Positions 44,279 through 59,169 of a DNA stretch of 64,000 nt are shown here, one piece after another. The DNA comes from Photorhabdus akhurstii (lineage in GTDB: Bacteria > Pseudomonadota > Gammaproteobacteria > Enterobacterales > Enterobacteriaceae). Where the stretch lies: the NCBI RefSeq assembly GCF_018448925.1, contig NZ_RCWE01000005.1, positions 146,356 through 210,355 on the forward strand. Reading direction: 5' to 3'. The notes beneath the pieces were generated by a model. That model was not told the DNA's origin. It ran no database searches and saw nothing but the letters and a program-made list of their open reading frames with translations. The position numbers and the translations under genes are program-made. How positions within the stretch are numbered: the stretch's first letter is position 1; the number at the start of each line of letters is the position of its first letter.

Positions 44279-44815
44279 ATGAATTTGAGTCTTCATGAAA
44301 TAGTTGATCTGGTAATCGCTTTTGTTAAAGCTCATGATACTTGGATCATGCCGATTGTTTTCTTGCTCGCTTTTGGTGAGTCTCTGGCTTTTTTCTCTTT
44401 GTTATTGCCTGCAACGATAATATTGCTTGGATTGGGGGCATTAATAGGTGAAAGTGGCCTTAATTTCTGGCCAATTTGGTTGGCAGCCGCCGCGGGGGCT
44501 TTTTTGGGCGATTGGGTATCTTATATTGTAGGCGCCCATTTTAAAGGTGATGTTGGTAAAATTTGGCCGATTTCCCGTAAACCGCAATTACTGACACGAG
44601 TACACCATTTCTTTGAACGTTGGGGTATCTGGAGCATTTTCTTTGGTCGATTCTTTGGGCCTTTCCGTGCAATTGTGCCATTAGTCGCGGGTATTTGTGC
44701 CATGCCATTGCGTTATTTCCAGATAGCGAATATCTGTTCCGCACTTATCTGGTCTTTTGGCGTATTAGCGCCAGGCGCGTTTGGTTTGCAATGGTTAGTG
44801 AAATGGGTGAGTTAA
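44279..44815 (+). CDS. DedA-family membrane protein
   Basis: 178 residues of the DedA/VTT family, whose members act in membrane lipid flipping and homeostasis. The core motifs are present: FLLAFGESLAFFSLLLPATI, then GAFLGDWVSYIVGAHF and FGRFFGPFRAIVPLVAGI (the F/Y-x-R-F-x-P-x-R block). The ATG at 44279 gives MNLSLHEIVDLV and has AGGA close upstream (two-base spacer). The upstream in-frame ATG lies in the ERIC element. Shorter than E. coli DedA (219) and close in size to YohD. It precedes rmuC by 105 bp. Confidence 0.88.
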   Translation: MNLSLHEIVDLVIAFVKAHDTWIMPIVFLLAFGESLAFFSLLLPATIILLGLGALIGESGLNFWPIWLAAAAGAFLGDWVSYIVGAHFKGDVGKIWPISRKPQLLTRVHHFFERWGIWSIFFGRFFGPFRAIVPLVAGICAMPLRYFQIANICSALIWSFGVLAPGAFGLQWLVKWVS

Positions 44816-44920
44816 TTGGGAGCGGCTTCGCAGACTGAACCATCTGTATAAATCATTCTGGACATCTATACAGTGACAATTTAGTTTATCTGGTCTAAGC
44901 ATTAGATAGAGGAAGTACCG

Positions 44921-46276
44921 GTGGGTATCCAGTTGTTATATACGTTGATAGGTACACTTGGCGGCCTGTTGGGCGGTGGTATTCTCGTTTGGTTCTCCGT
45001 TCATCAACGTATTCAACAGCAAGAGTTGGAATTACGGAAATTGGACAGCCAGCTTGCCGTTGCCAATGAGAAACTTGAACAATCCGCTTATTGGCGGGTT
45101 GAATGCGAACAATTGAACCAGGAATTACGGGCTCAGAGAGAAGTCAATAGCGTGCAAGAATCTGAACTGCGGGAAGTGACGACACGTTTGGAAGAGAGTC
45201 GCTTTGCGGCTGAAGAGAAACAGCGGTTGCTGATCAACAGTGAACTACGTTTGAATACGCAATTTGAGAATTTGGCTAACCGTATTTTTGAACAAACGGG
45301 TCGCCGTACTGATGAACAAAATCGGCAGAGTCTCAATACGCTTTTAGCGCCATTTCGTGAACAGCTTGATGGCCTTCATCGGCAGGTACAGGAGAGTTTT
45401 GGTCAGGAAGCCCGTGAACGTCATACGCTTGCACATGAAATCCGAAATTTACAGCAACTGAATGTCCAGATGGCGCAGGAAGCTATCAATCTGACGAATG
45501 CCCTTAAAGGTAATAATAAAATTCAGGGAGATTGGGGCGAAGTTGTGTTATCCCGTATTTTGGAAGCCTCTGGTTTACGAGAAGGGCATGAGTTTTGTAC
45601 TCAGGTAAGTATCAAGGTAGAGGATAACCGCCGTTTCCAACCTGATGTAATTGTTCATTTACCGCAAGGGAAAGATGTGGTCATTGATGCCAAAATGTCG
45701 CTGGTTGCTTATGAGCGTTATTTTAACAGTGGCGATCGGCATCAGCAGGAGTTAGCCCTTCAAGAACATATCGACTCAATTAAAGGCCATATTCGTGGTT
45801 TGAGCCGCAAAGATTACCAACAATTGCCCGGGCTGAAATCGTTGGACTATGTATTGATGTTTATTCCGGTTGAACCCGCTTATCTGGTTGCGCTTAACAA
45901 GGCGCCTGAGCTGCTTGATGAAGCACTTAAACACAATATTATGCTAGTTAGTCCATCAACATTGTTGGTTGCTGTACGTACTATTAATAACTTGTGGCGC
46001 TATGAGTATCAAAGCCAGAATGCGCGTTTAATCGCCGATAAGGCCGCCCGTATGTACGATAAAATGCGTTTGTTTGTCGATGACATGCAAGGTTTGGGGC
46101 AAAGCTTGGATAAGGCTCAACTTAATTACCGACAGGCAATGAAAAAACTGACTGAGGGGCGTGGCAACCTGATAAGTCAGGCAGAGGGTTTTCGTAATTT
46201 AGGTGTTGAGGTGAAACGGCCGATTGATCCCGAATTGGTTGATAAGGCCAGCCAACCATTCTGTGCTAATGATTAA
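44921..46276 (+). CDS. rmuC: DNA recombination protein RmuC
   Basis: 451 residues from a GTG with AGAGGAAG upstream. One N-terminal membrane helix (LLYTLIGTLGGLLGGGILVW), a coiled coil (about 30-120) and the RmuC nuclease-like domain: GNNKIQGDWGEVVLSRILE, FQPDVIVHLPQGKDVVIDAK and MFIPVEPAYLVAL. RmuC limits inversions at short repeats and is a predicted PD-(D/E)XK-type nuclease; the PDVIVH and DAKMS acidic/lysine residues fit. It lies immediately before ubiE as in other enterics. Confidence 0.94.
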   Translation: MGIQLLYTLIGTLGGLLGGGILVWFSVHQRIQQQELELRKLDSQLAVANEKLEQSAYWRVECEQLNQELRAQREVNSVQESELREVTTRLEESRFAAEEKQRLLINSELRLNTQFENLANRIFEQTGRRTDEQNRQSLNTLLAPFREQLDGLHRQVQESFGQEARERHTLAHEIRNLQQLNVQMAQEAINLTNALKGNNKIQGDWGEVVLSRILEASGLREGHEFCTQVSIKVEDNRRFQPDVIVHLPQGKDVVIDAKMSLVAYERYFNSGDRHQQELALQEHIDSIKGHIRGLSRKDYQQLPGLKSLDYVLMFIPVEPAYLVALNKAPELLDEALKHNIMLVSPSTLLVAVRTINNLWRYEYQSQNARLIADKAARMYDKMRLFVDDMQGLGQSLDKAQLNYRQAMKKLTEGRGNLISQAEGFRNLGVEVKRPIDPELVDKASQPFCAND

Positions 46277-46348
46277 TACCAGGATAGGGTTTTACCTGAA
46301 AGGCTGATACACTTTTATAACGCTTTGAATAAAAAATGGGCAAATAAC

Positions 46349-47104
46349 ATGGTAGACCACACGAAACAAACCACACATTTTGGTTTCCGTACTGTAGCAA
46401 AGGATGAAAAAGCAGGCATGGTGGCTGATGTGTTTCATTCTGTTGCGACAAAATACGATTTAATGAATGATTTAATGTCGTTTGGCATCCATCGTATCTG
46501 GAAGCGTGTGGCTATTGATGCCAGTGGTGTGCGCAGAGGTCAGAGGATACTTGATTTAGCGGGTGGTACCGGCGATCTGACTGCTAAATTTTCTCGTATA
46601 GTTGGTGAAAAAGGCGAAGTTGTTCTTGCTGATATCAATGAATCTATGCTGAAGGTTGGGCGTGAAAAATTACGTGATGCTGGTATTGTTGGGAATGTCA
46701 GCTATGTGCAGGCCAATGCAGAAGCGTTGCCTTTCCCCGATAACTATTTTAATTGCATCACTATCTCTTTTGGTTTGCGCAATGTTACCGAAAAAGAAAA
46801 AGCCCTGCGTTCTATGTTTCGGGTGTTGAAGCCGGGTGGACGTTTATTGGTACTTGAATTTTCTAAACCTTTGTTCGCACCGTTAAGCAAAGCGTATGAT
46901 GCTTATTCTTTCCATGTGCTGCCAAAAATTGGTCAGGTTTTTGTGCGGGATGCTGACAGTTATCGTTATTTGGCGGAATCCATTCGTATGCATCCTGATC
47001 AGGAAACGCTTAAAACGATGATGGAAGAGGCTGGTTTTGAACAGGCGACTTATACCAATATGACTGGCGGCATTGTTGCACTACACAGAGGTTTTAAATT
47101 CTGA
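46349..47104 (+). CDS. ubiE: Ubiquinone/menaquinone methyltransferase UbiE
   Basis: 251 residues, identical in length to E. coli UbiE. It C-methylates demethylmenaquinol and the ubiquinone precursor with S-adenosylmethionine. Motif I is [33 protein letters not shown] and [18 protein letters not shown] are family signatures. The start [13 protein letters not shown] at 46349 fits E. coli; a TTG eight codons upstream is less likely. No strong ribosome site is seen. It begins the ubiEJB unit. Confidence 0.95.
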   Translation: MVDHTKQTTHFGFRTVAKDEKAGMVADVFHSVATKYDLMNDLMSFGIHRIWKRVAIDASGVRRGQRILDLAGGTGDLTAKFSRIVGEKGEVVLADINESMLKVGREKLRDAGIVGNVSYVQANAEALPFPDNYFNCITISFGLRNVTEKEKALRSMFRVLKPGGRLLVLEFSKPLFAPLSKAYDAYSFHVLPKIGQVFVRDADSYRYLAESIRMHPDQETLKTMMEEAGFEQATYTNMTGGIVALHRGFKF

Positions 47105-47105
47105 G

Positions 47106-47756
47106 ATGGAAAGACCATCACTGAGTACAGCCATTAATTCCACACTTACGCCGGTTTTAACCGCAGTGATGGAAACATCGTTGAATTACCTGTTGTACCG
47201 TGAACCGGTGTTAAGGCCAGCCCGTATGCGGTTGGTAGACAAAGTTTTGTCGATCGAATTAAAAGAGATGAACACGCCACTTACATTGGTGTTCAGTGAG
47301 AAACAGGTGGACGTATTAAGCCAATGGAGCGAATCTGCCGATTGCACGGTTAAAACTCACTTTTCTGCTTTGCTTAAGTTACGGGATCGCCAACAACTTT
47401 CCAAGTTGCTCAGTAGCGGTGAAATGGTTATTGAAGGGGATATGCAGGTTGTTCAGCAATGGTCTGCTTTGTTAGATATGGTTGAATGGGATTTGGCCCA
47501 TTATCTTTCTCCTTATTTCGGGGATATTGCTGCCGAAAGTATTAGTCAACTCCTTAAAAAAGGATTTCAGTTTGTTTCCGGTTCAGTGGAATGCCAGAAA
47601 AATTATCTGGCGGAAGCGTTAACAGAAGAATGGAAACTAGCCCCAAATCAGCTTGAAGTGGCTTATTTCAGTGAAGAAGTTAGTATGTTAGCCAAAGATA
47701 TCGAGCAAATAGAACAACGATTGGCAGTATTAGAGGGAAAATATGACTCCAGGTGA
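47106..47756 (+). CDS. ubiJ: Ubiquinone biosynthesis accessory factor UbiJ
   Basis: 216 residues with an N-terminal SCP2-like lipid-binding domain (about 20-125; [20 protein letters not shown] and [14 protein letters not shown]) and a C-terminal coiled coil ([20 protein letters not shown]). UbiJ scaffolds the cytosolic ubiquinone-synthesis complex with UbiK and binds its lipid intermediates. The start at 47106 lies one base after the ubiE stop, and the gene overlaps ubiB by 14 bases. Confidence 0.9.
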   Translation: MERPSLSTAINSTLTPVLTAVMETSLNYLLYREPVLRPARMRLVDKVLSIELKEMNTPLTLVFSEKQVDVLSQWSESADCTVKTHFSALLKLRDRQQLSKLLSSGEMVIEGDMQVVQQWSALLDMVEWDLAHYLSPYFGDIAAESISQLLKKGFQFVSGSVECQKNYLAEALTEEWKLAPNQLEVAYFSEEVSMLAKDIEQIEQRLAVLEGKYDSR

Positions 47757-49383
47757 ATTGAGGCGCCTTTATTTGATCATACGGGTTTTTCTTTCTTATG
47801 GATTGGATGAGCTCATTCCTCGGATTCGCTTAACTTGGCCTCTTCGTTTTGGTCGTTATTTATTGTTTTGGCTCCCGAATAGACATAAAGATAAATCACT
47901 TGGAGAGAGACTGCGACTTGCCTTACAGGAATTAGGGCCTGTTTGGATTAAATTTGGACAGATGCTTTCAACGCGGCGTGATCTGTTTCCTCCCGCGATA
48001 GCGGATCAACTGGCATTGTTGCAAGACCGAGTTGCCTCTTTTGATGGCGCTCTGGCGCGTCAATATATTGAAACTGCTTTAGGCGGACCACTGGAAACTT
48101 GGTTTGATGATTTTGAACCTATTGCTCTGGCCTCTGCTTCAATTGCTCAGGTCCATACAGCTCGGTTAAAAGAGAATGGACAGGAAATTGTTATCAAAGT
48201 CATTCGTCCTGATATTCTGCCGATTATCAAAGCGGATATCCGGTTAATGTATCGTCTAGCTAATTGGGTACCAATATTATTGCCCGATGGACGCCGTTTA
48301 CGTCCTCGTGAAGTTGTGCGGGAATATGAGAAGACGTTAATTGATGAACTGAATTTGCTGCGTGAAGCGGCTAATGCAATTCAACTCCGCCGTAATTTCG
48401 AAAATAGCTCAACGCTGTATGTACCGGAAATTTATTCTGATTATTGCCGTGAAAATGTTCTGGTGATGGAGCGAGTTTATGGTATCCCTGTCTCTGATAT
48501 TGAAGCATTAGAAGCGCAGAATACCAATATGAAATTGCTGGCCGAACGGGGAGTACAGGTCTTTTTTACGCAGGTTTTTCGCGATAGTTTCTTCCATGCG
48601 GATATGCATCCGGGAAATATTTTTGTCAGCTATGAACGTCCTGAGGATCCGTTTTATATTGGTATTGATTACGGTATTGTTGGTTCTCTTAATAAAGATG
48701 ATAAACGTTATCTGGCTGAGAATTTTATTGCTTTCTTTAATCGTGATTACCGGAAAGTTGCTGAACTTCATGTGGATTCAGGCTGGGTTCCTAGTGATAC
48801 CAATGTTGAAGATTTTGAATTTGCAATCCGTACAGTTTGTGAACCAATATTTGAGAAGCCACTGGCTGAAATTTCATTTGGTCATGTACTTCTGAATCTA
48901 TTTAATACTGCGCGTCGTTTTAATATGGCAGTGCAGCCGCAGTTAGTTCTGCTACAAAAGACGCTTTTGTATGTAGAAGGTTTAGGACGGCAGCTTTATC
49001 CACAGCTTGATTTGTGGAAAACAGCAAAACCATTTCTGGAGGAGTGGTTACATAGCCAGGTTGGATTACCTGCTGTTATCCGGGCGTTGAAAGAAAAGGC
49101 GCCTTATTGGGCAGAAAAGTTGCCAGAACTACCTGAATTAGTGTATGACAGTCTTCAGCAGCATAAACATTTGCAAGTGAGCATTGAGAAGTTATCAGGT
49201 CATTTGAAAGGGCAACAGATAAAACAGCGACAGTCTCAGTATTTGCTTGGTGTTGGTGCGACATTGTTTCTCTGTGGCAGCTTGTTTTTGTTGTCTGGCT
49301 TGGCAAATATTCCTTGGTTGTTTATAGGCGCGGGTACCGTTTCATGGTTGTTTGGCTGGTGTCGTCTGAGTAAAATTGAGTAA
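47743..49383 (+). CDS. ubiB: Ubiquinone biosynthesis atypical kinase UbiB
   Basis: 546 residues (E. coli 546) of the UbiB/ADCK atypical kinase family. Features: the KxGQ motif in [19 protein letters not shown], the Ala-rich loop [26 protein letters not shown] and the metal-binding DYG in [11 protein letters not shown]. Two C-terminal membrane helices end the protein ([37 protein letters not shown]). It is an ATPase needed to extract or present quinone precursors at the membrane. It overlaps ubiJ and is followed 99 bp later by tatA. Confidence 0.96.
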   Translation: MTPGELRRLYLIIRVFLSYGLDELIPRIRLTWPLRFGRYLLFWLPNRHKDKSLGERLRLALQELGPVWIKFGQMLSTRRDLFPPAIADQLALLQDRVASFDGALARQYIETALGGPLETWFDDFEPIALASASIAQVHTARLKENGQEIVIKVIRPDILPIIKADIRLMYRLANWVPILLPDGRRLRPREVVREYEKTLIDELNLLREAANAIQLRRNFENSSTLYVPEIYSDYCRENVLVMERVYGIPVSDIEALEAQNTNMKLLAERGVQVFFTQVFRDSFFHADMHPGNIFVSYERPEDPFYIGIDYGIVGSLNKDDKRYLAENFIAFFNRDYRKVAELHVDSGWVPSDTNVEDFEFAIRTVCEPIFEKPLAEISFGHVLLNLFNTARRFNMAVQPQLVLLQKTLLYVEGLGRQLYPQLDLWKTAKPFLEEWLHSQVGLPAVIRALKEKAPYWAEKLPELPELVYDSLQQHKHLQVSIEKLSGHLKGQQIKQRQSQYLLGVGATLFLCGSLFLLSGLANIPWLFIGAGTVSWLFGWCRLSKIE

Positions 49384-49482
49384 AATTTGTCTTATGACAG
49401 ATTTTTTTTGAAGGTCGGTTATAGTTCGTGGTATGTATAATGAGCTATTAAAATAATCCCTATTAAATAGAGGTAAATCAGA

Positions 49483-49743
49483 ATGGGCGGTATAAGCATT
49501 TGGCAATTACTCATTATTGCGGTCATTGTGGTGCTGTTGTTCGGCACGAATAAACTCCGTACTTTGGGTTCTGATCTTGGAGCATCTATTAAAGGTTTTA
49601 AAAAGGCGATAGGGGATGATAATCAGCCTCAACAGGCTCAAAAAACCAGTAATGATGCCGATTTTGAGACGAAAAACATTACTGAAAAACAATCTGTAGC
49701 TCAGTCTGAAACATCTGAGAGCAAAAACAAAGAGCAGGTATAA
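49483..49743 (+). CDS. tatA: Twin-arginine translocase subunit TatA
   Basis: 86 residues: one N-terminal membrane helix ([22 protein letters not shown]) with the conserved FGTNKLR hinge, an amphipathic helix ([18 protein letters not shown]) and a charged tail. It polymerises to form the Tat pore for folded proteins. AGAGGTAA lies before the ATG. tatB follows after three bases. Confidence 0.95.
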   Translation: MGGISIWQLLIIAVIVVLLFGTNKLRTLGSDLGASIKGFKKAIGDDNQPQQAQKTSNDADFETKNITEKQSVAQSETSESKNKEQV

Positions 49744-49746
49744 ACC

Positions 49747-50190
49747 GTGTTTGACATTGGTTTTAGCGAGCTGCTGCTAGTTATGGTCATTGGCTTGGTG
49801 GTTTTGGGGCCAGAACGGCTACCGGTGGCGGTAAAAACAGTTGCTGGTTGGATCAGGGCACTGCGCTCTTTAGCTACTAACGTCCAAAATGAGCTGGCAC
49901 AAGAGTTGAAGTTGCAGGAGCTCCAGGAAAGCCTGAAAAAAGTTCAAGAAGAAGCGGGGTTACAGAATTTATCTCCGGAACTAAAAGCTTCGATGGATGA
50001 GCTAAAAGAAGCTGCTGAGTCTTTGAAAAAAGCATACCAAAATGAACCTGACGCAGAGAATATGAAAGCATCAGGAATAAATGAGGCAGCACAAAAGCCG
50101 GCAGCATCTCAGGTTGCGGTTTCATCTAAGCCTTCAGCTCCAGTTGATGATCAAACGGCTTCTGCAACGAAGAAAAAAACTTCTGATTAA
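49747..50190 (+). CDS. tatB: Twin-arginine translocase subunit TatB
   Basis: 147 residues from a GTG start ([19 protein letters not shown]), the same start codon as E. coli tatB. A membrane helix, the [20 protein letters not shown] amphipathic helix with the conserved LP and a long charged tail. With TatC it recognises the twin-arginine signal. The tail is shorter than in E. coli (171), which is common. It lies three bases after tatA. Confidence 0.94.
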   Translation: MFDIGFSELLLVMVIGLVVLGPERLPVAVKTVAGWIRALRSLATNVQNELAQELKLQELQESLKKVQEEAGLQNLSPELKASMDELKEAAESLKKAYQNEPDAENMKASGINEAAQKPAASQVAVSSKPSAPVDDQTASATKKKTSD

Positions 50191-50212
50191 GTTAAATGGT
50201 GAACACTAAAAC

Positions 50213-50995
50213 ATGGCTGTTGATGATACCCAACCACTTATCAGTCACCTTATTGAACTGCGTAAGCGAATTCTAAACAGTTTATTGACTGTATTAGTGG
50301 TTTTTTTAGCATTGGTTTATTTTTCTAACGACATCTATCAAATGATTTCTGCGCCTTTGATTAAGCAATTGCCTCAAGGTGCCAGTATGATAGCGACAGA
50401 TGTCGCTTCTCCCTTTTTTACGCCAATAAAACTGACCATTATGGTGTCGATATTTGTATCTGCACCTATGGTTCTCTATCAAGTATGGGCATTTATTGCA
50501 CCTGCGTTATATAAACATGAACGCCGCTTGATGATCCCTCTGCTTGTTTCCAGTAGCTTGTTGTTTTATTTAGGGATGGCATTTGCTTATTTTGTTGTAT
50601 TTCCGATTGCTTTTGGATTCTTTGCTAAAACGGCACCAGAAGGGGTGCTGATTGCAACGGATATCAGCAACTACTTAAGCTTTGTTATGGCACTGTTTAT
50701 GGCCTTTGGTGTCTCTTTTGAAGTACCTGTTGCCATTATTTTATTATGCTGGAGTGGGGTAGTTACTCCTGAGTCCTTGAAGAAAAAGCGTCCGTATATT
50801 TTGGTCGGTGCTTTTGTTGTTGGCATGTTGTTAACGCCGCCGGATGTTTTCTCGCAAACCTTGTTGGCTATTCCTATGTATCTGCTGTTTGAACTGGGGA
50901 TTTTGCTCTCCCGTTTTTATACCGGACAGCGGAAATTGGGAGATCGTTCAGAGGAAGATGAACAGGAAACGCCAGAAGTGAATACGGAAAAGTGA
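50213..50995 (+). CDS. tatC: Twin-arginine translocase subunit TatC
   Basis: 260 residues with six membrane helices. [20 protein letters not shown] is the conserved signal-binding N terminus, and [14 protein letters not shown] and [14 protein letters not shown] hold the family Pro and Glu residues. The highly charged C-terminal tail ([13 protein letters not shown]) is cytoplasmic. TatC with TatB is the receptor complex. In many enterics tatD follows; here a hairpin and hemB follow after 109 bp, so tatD is missing. Confidence 0.95.
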   Translation: MAVDDTQPLISHLIELRKRILNSLLTVLVVFLALVYFSNDIYQMISAPLIKQLPQGASMIATDVASPFFTPIKLTIMVSIFVSAPMVLYQVWAFIAPALYKHERRLMIPLLVSSSLLFYLGMAFAYFVVFPIAFGFFAKTAPEGVLIATDISNYLSFVMALFMAFGVSFEVPVAIILLCWSGVVTPESLKKKRPYILVGAFVVGMLLTPPDVFSQTLLAIPMYLLFELGILLSRFYTGQRKLGDRSEEDEQETPEVNTEK

Positions 50996-51063
50996 TAATA
51001 GTAATCTTAACATGTTGTTTTGTAGTGCTAAGATAATTAACACGAAGCGATAGCATATTAATT

Positions 51064-51088
51064 AACCCAGCGCGAGTGCGCTGGGTTT
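51064..51088 (+). terminator. Terminator between tatC and hemB
   Basis: CCCAGCGC and GCGCTGGG style arms with the loop GAGT, followed by TTTGAGTT. It separates the tat operon from hemB. Confidence 0.65.
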
Positions 51089-51095
51089 GAGTTAG

Positions 51096-52118
<1,023 letters not shown>

Positions 52119-52124
52119 TATTTG

Positions 52125-52162
52125 ATAAAAAACGGGCGAATGTAAATTCCGCCCGTTTTTTA
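52125..52162. terminator. Bidirectional terminator between hemB and rfaH
   Basis: ACGGGCG and CGCCCGT arms flanked by A tracts on the left and T tracts on the right, so it can work for both convergent genes. Confidence 0.88.
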
Positions 52163-52167
52163 TTTGG

Positions 52168-52656
52168 TTAAATTTTCACAAACTGCTTATTATCAAGTGC
52201 CTTAGGTAATTGTTTATTCAGAATATTAAGTAACAGAATAGAACGGGTTTCCCCATCTGGCTCATTGTAGATAGCTTGCAATCCTTCAAAAATTCCTTCG
52301 GTGATTAATACCGTATCGCCCGCCACAGGTGTGTCTGGTGATACATATTCTTGTTCAGTTGCTGATACGATCTCTTTAATCAACGTTTCCGGTACGATAG
52401 CCGGGTGTACGCCAAAACGGACAAAATGGCTAACACCGCGTGTTGAATTGATAGTTGTAGTATGAATAACTTCAGGGTCAAACTGAACGAACAGATAATT
52501 AGGAAAAAGTGGTTCTATATTCACAGTACGTTTACCACGGGTTATTTTTTCAATTCTCGCGGTAGGAGTCAGGCAAGCAACATCCTGTCGTTCCAGATTT
52601 TCTATTGCTCGTGAAATTTGCCCACGCTTACAGTAAATGAGGTACCAGTTTTCCAT
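52168..52656 (-). CDS. rfaH: Transcription antiterminator RfaH
   Basis: 162 residues, the E. coli length. An N-terminal NGN domain (NWYLIYCKRGQISRAIENLE, LFPNYLFVQFD, the hydrophobic clamp to RNA polymerase) and a C-terminal KOW-type domain (GDTVLITEGIFEGLQAIYN) that switches fold. RfaH is recruited at ops sites to long LPS, capsule and toxin operons and suppresses Rho-dependent ending. It is convergent with hemB and monocistronic. Confidence 0.95.
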   Translation of the reverse strand: MENWYLIYCKRGQISRAIENLERQDVACLTPTARIEKITRGKRTVNIEPLFPNYLFVQFDPEVIHTTTINSTRGVSHFVRFGVHPAIVPETLIKEIVSATEQEYVSPDTPVAGDTVLITEGIFEGLQAIYNEPDGETRSILLLNILNKQLPKALDNKQFVKI

Positions 52657-53267
52657 CTTTATTTAACCTTGATCCAATGACTATTAAGCATAGCAAAATA
52701 GAAAAGGGCGTTACAGGCATTATCTTAGTGATAATTGTTTAATGATGCATATTTATTGTTATGAGTAGATCTTATGTTTTTTAGTAAAAAAGCGATAAGT
52801 AATATTTTGATAAGTGACAGATAAAGTAATTAATATAAAATCGATTGTTATTTGTTCAATAGATATTAATAAAAGAAAAATATCAGTATTTCTGTTGAGT
52901 AATTGCAAAATTTGATAGTCATTGAGTCGTCATATGGAAAATCTGTGATGAACGACTGGCTATATTTTGTGCTGTGAACCCAGAGGAGATAGTTATAGCA
53001 TTATTTCTGTGGTAAGAGTGAAGGTATCAAGATGTACCAGAGCAAGATGTTCCAACTAAGCATCTTACTGAGTAATTTGATGCTCAAATATTAACTCATT
53101 AGGCTCCATTGCTTTGTATTTGACTTTAAGGTCGCAAGGTTGAATTAACCCCGTTGCTTTTTAGTAACTTATTGGTTTACTTTGTAGTCTTCTGAAAAAA
53201 ACACAAAAAAGCTGAGTGGGATGGCTTATAATGTTTTCCCCCTTAAAAACCGGCATAAATGAATAGT
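52657..53267. other. Intergenic region between rfaH and ubiD
   Basis: About 610 AT-rich bp between divergent genes, unusually long for this core region. No open frame with a ribosome site is seen. It must hold both promoters. CGCAAGGTTGAATTAACCCCG near 53145 is a weak inverted repeat. No RNA family was recognised. Confidence 0.4.
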
Positions 53268-54740
53268 ATGAAATACCGTGATTTAAGAGATTTTCTAGCC
53301 TTATTGGAGCATAAAGGTGAGTTGAAACGCATCAGTGTTGCAGTTGATCCTTATTTGGAGATGACTGAGATTGCAGATCGTACCCTTCGCGCTGGTGGGC
53401 CTGCCTTGTTGTTTGAAAATCCCAAAGGTTATTCGATGCCTGTATTGTGTAATTTGTTCGGTACTGCTGAACGTGTTGCTATGGGGATGGGGCAGAAAGA
53501 TGTTAAAGCTTTGCATGATGTAGGTAAGCTATTAGCTTTTTTGAAAGAACCCGATCCTCCGAAAGGTTTTCGTGATTTACTGGATAAGCTACCGAAATTT
53601 AAGCAAGTCCTTAATATGCCAACTAAACGGCTTAATACTGCGCCTTGTCAGGAACATGTTTCGGCTGGTGACGATGTAGATTTAACCCGTATTCCTATCA
53701 TGCATTGTTGGCCAGAGGATGCTGCGCCATTGATTACTTGGGGGCTGACAGTTACTCGTGGCCCGAATAAAGAGCGGCAAAATCTTGGTATCTATCGCCA
53801 GCAAGTATTAGGTAAAAATAAACTCATTATGCGCTGGTTATCTCACCGTGGTGGTGCGCTTGATTTTCAGGAATGGTGTCAGGCCCATCCAGGAGAACGT
53901 TTCCCAGTGGCTGTTGCCTTGGGTGCTGATCCTGCGACAATATTGGGGGCTGTGACGCCAATTCCTGACACATTATCGGAATATGCATTTGCCGGGTTAT
54001 TAAGAGGATATAAAACAGAAGTTGTGAAATGTCTTTCAAGTAACTTGGAGGTGCCAGCCAGTGCTGAAATCGTATTGGAGGGCTATATTGAGCCTGGGGA
54101 GTTAGCTCCAGAAGGGCCATACGGTGATCATACGGGCTATTATAATGAAGTCGATATGTTCCCGGTGTTCACTGTGACACATATTACTCAGCGTCATGAT
54201 GCTATTTATCATTCGACTTATACTGGCCGCCCGCCAGATGAACCTGCTGTGTTGGGGGTTGCATTGAATGAGGTGCTGGTACCGATTTTACAAAAACAGT
54301 TTCCTGAAATTGTCGATTTTTATCTGCCTCCTGAAGGTTGTTCCTATCGTCTTGCCGTCGTGACTATGAAGAAACAATATCCGGGTCATGCCAAGCGAGT
54401 CATGATGGGGGTTTGGTCATATCTACGGCAATTTATGTATACAAAGTTTGTTATTGTTTGTGATGATGATATCAATGCCAGAGACTGGAACGATGTCATT
54501 TGGGCAATCACTACGCGAATGGACCCGGCAAGAGATACAGTATTAATGGAGAATACTCCGATAGATTATCTCGATTTTGCATCGCCAGTTTCAGGATTAG
54601 GTTCGAAGATGGGAATGGATGCAACGAATAAGTGGCCGGGAGAGACGCAGAGGGAATGGGGACGTCCTATTGTGATGAGTGAAGAAGTGCGTACCCGCGT
54701 CGACAAAATCTGGGATGAGTTAGATATTTTAGGACCATAA
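53268..54740 (+). CDS. ubiD: 3-octaprenyl-4-hydroxybenzoate decarboxylase UbiD
   Basis: 490 residues of the prenylated-FMN decarboxylase family. Conserved blocks: [57 protein letters not shown] and [14 protein letters not shown], the last with the catalytic acidic residues. I take the ATG at 53268 ([14 protein letters not shown]), which fits E. coli; one at 53259 would add three residues, and neither has a clear ribosome site. It needs UbiX for its cofactor. fre follows 10 bp downstream and is probably co-transcribed. Confidence 0.95.
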   Translation: MKYRDLRDFLALLEHKGELKRISVAVDPYLEMTEIADRTLRAGGPALLFENPKGYSMPVLCNLFGTAERVAMGMGQKDVKALHDVGKLLAFLKEPDPPKGFRDLLDKLPKFKQVLNMPTKRLNTAPCQEHVSAGDDVDLTRIPIMHCWPEDAAPLITWGLTVTRGPNKERQNLGIYRQQVLGKNKLIMRWLSHRGGALDFQEWCQAHPGERFPVAVALGADPATILGAVTPIPDTLSEYAFAGLLRGYKTEVVKCLSSNLEVPASAEIVLEGYIEPGELAPEGPYGDHTGYYNEVDMFPVFTVTHITQRHDAIYHSTYTGRPPDEPAVLGVALNEVLVPILQKQFPEIVDFYLPPEGCSYRLAVVTMKKQYPGHAKRVMMGVWSYLRQFMYTKFVIVCDDDINARDWNDVIWAITTRMDPARDTVLMENTPIDYLDFASPVSGLGSKMGMDATNKWPGETQREWGRPIVMSEEVRTRVDKIWDELDILGP

Positions 54741-54750
54741 GAGGGAACGC

Positions 54751-55452
54751 ATGACAACACTGAGCTGCAAAGTAACCTCTGTAGAGGCTATTACTGATAC
54801 GGTTTATCGGGTACGGTTACTTCCCGATTCTCCGTTCTCATTCCGCGCCGGTCAGTATCTGATGGTGGTAATGGATGAGAGAGATAAACGTCCGTTTTCA
54901 ATGGCATCAACGCCTTCAGAAAAGGAGTTTATTGAATTACATATTGGCGCTTCTGAACTGAATTTGTATGCAATGGCTGTGATGGATAGAATTCTGGATC
55001 AGAAGATGATCAATATTGATATCCCTCATGGTAAAGCTTGGTTCCGTCAAAGCAGCGCTAATCCGCTGTTATTAATTGCCGGCGGTACGGGGTTTTCTTA
55101 CACCCGTTCAATATTACTGACAGCGTTAGAAGAACAACCTGAACGTCAGATCTCTATGTATTGGGGAGGCAGAGAATTACAACATTTATATGATCTTGCT
55201 GAATTACAGTTACTTACAGAGCGCTATCCTAATTTGAAGGTTGTTCCGGTTGTTGAACAGTCAGAGAATGGTTGGTGTGGACGTACAGGAACAGTGCTTA
55301 AAGCAGTACTAGAGGATTTTGGTAGTTTGGTCAATTATGATATTTACATTGCAGGGCGATTTGAAATGGCAAAAATTGCTCGTGAGCGCTTTTGTGGTGA
55401 GCGTGATGCTTCTGCTGACAACATGTATGGTGATGCTTTCGAATTCATTTAA
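54751..55452 (+). CDS. fre: NAD(P)H-flavin reductase Fre
   Basis: 233 residues of the ferredoxin-reductase fold. The flavin site is [12 protein letters not shown] at residues 48-59, the nucleotide-binding loop is [20 protein letters not shown], and the C terminus (MYGDAFEFI) is conserved. It reduces free flavins with NAD(P)H. In Photorhabdus, FMNH2 from such enzymes can feed bacterial luciferase; luxG of other species is homologous. GAGGGA precedes the ATG, 10 bp after ubiD. Confidence 0.94.
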   Translation: MTTLSCKVTSVEAITDTVYRVRLLPDSPFSFRAGQYLMVVMDERDKRPFSMASTPSEKEFIELHIGASELNLYAMAVMDRILDQKMINIDIPHGKAWFRQSSANPLLLIAGGTGFSYTRSILLTALEEQPERQISMYWGGRELQHLYDLAELQLLTERYPNLKVVPVVEQSENGWCGRTGTVLKAVLEDFGSLVNYDIYIAGRFEMAKIARERFCGERDASADNMYGDAFEFI

Positions 55453-55455
55453 AAT

Positions 55456-55484
55456 AATAAAAAAACCCGCCCCTGACAGGCGGG
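55456..55484 (-). terminator. Terminator of the fadBA operon
   Basis: CCCGCC and GGCGGG at 55466-55484 form a stem with a 7-base loop. On the leftward strand it is followed by TTTTTTTATT, so it ends fadBA; it may also stop ubiD-fre. Confidence 0.8.
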
Positions 55485-55532
55485 AATTACGGCAACAACG
55501 ACTCAGTTATAATAATTCTTACAGATACGTTC

Positions 55533-58897
<3,365 letters not shown>

Positions 58898-58923
58898 GTC
58901 GTTCTCCTAAATGAGCGCATACC

Positions 58924-58940
58924 ATCTGGTATGACCAGAT
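58924..58940. promoter_or_regulatory. FadR operator upstream of fadBA
   Basis: ATCTGGTATGACCAGAT fits the FadR consensus (A-N-CTGGTCYGACC-A-G-N-T) with a single mismatch and is an almost perfect palindrome. It is placed just upstream of fadB, where E. coli FadR represses. Confidence 0.85.
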
Positions 58941-59169
58941 GGGTTTGATTGTGGTTATTATGTTAAGTAAATGCAAATGAGTGATTAGTTTTTTGCAAGG
59001 GTGATCACAAGTGAGATTTGTATCTCATTGACAATAATTGTTTTTATATTTTGGTAAATAAGGTGTTAGCGGGAGCCGATAAATTGAGAGGGTTTTGCGT
59101 GATACCTGCAAATATCAATGGCTGTGATAAGCTAATGGTCTAGCCATAAAATAAAAAAGGTCAATTGAA

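Noticed and set aside
48596-48895. 99-codon frame inside ubiB
   Set aside because: A shadow of ubiB in another frame; hydrophobic by composition only.
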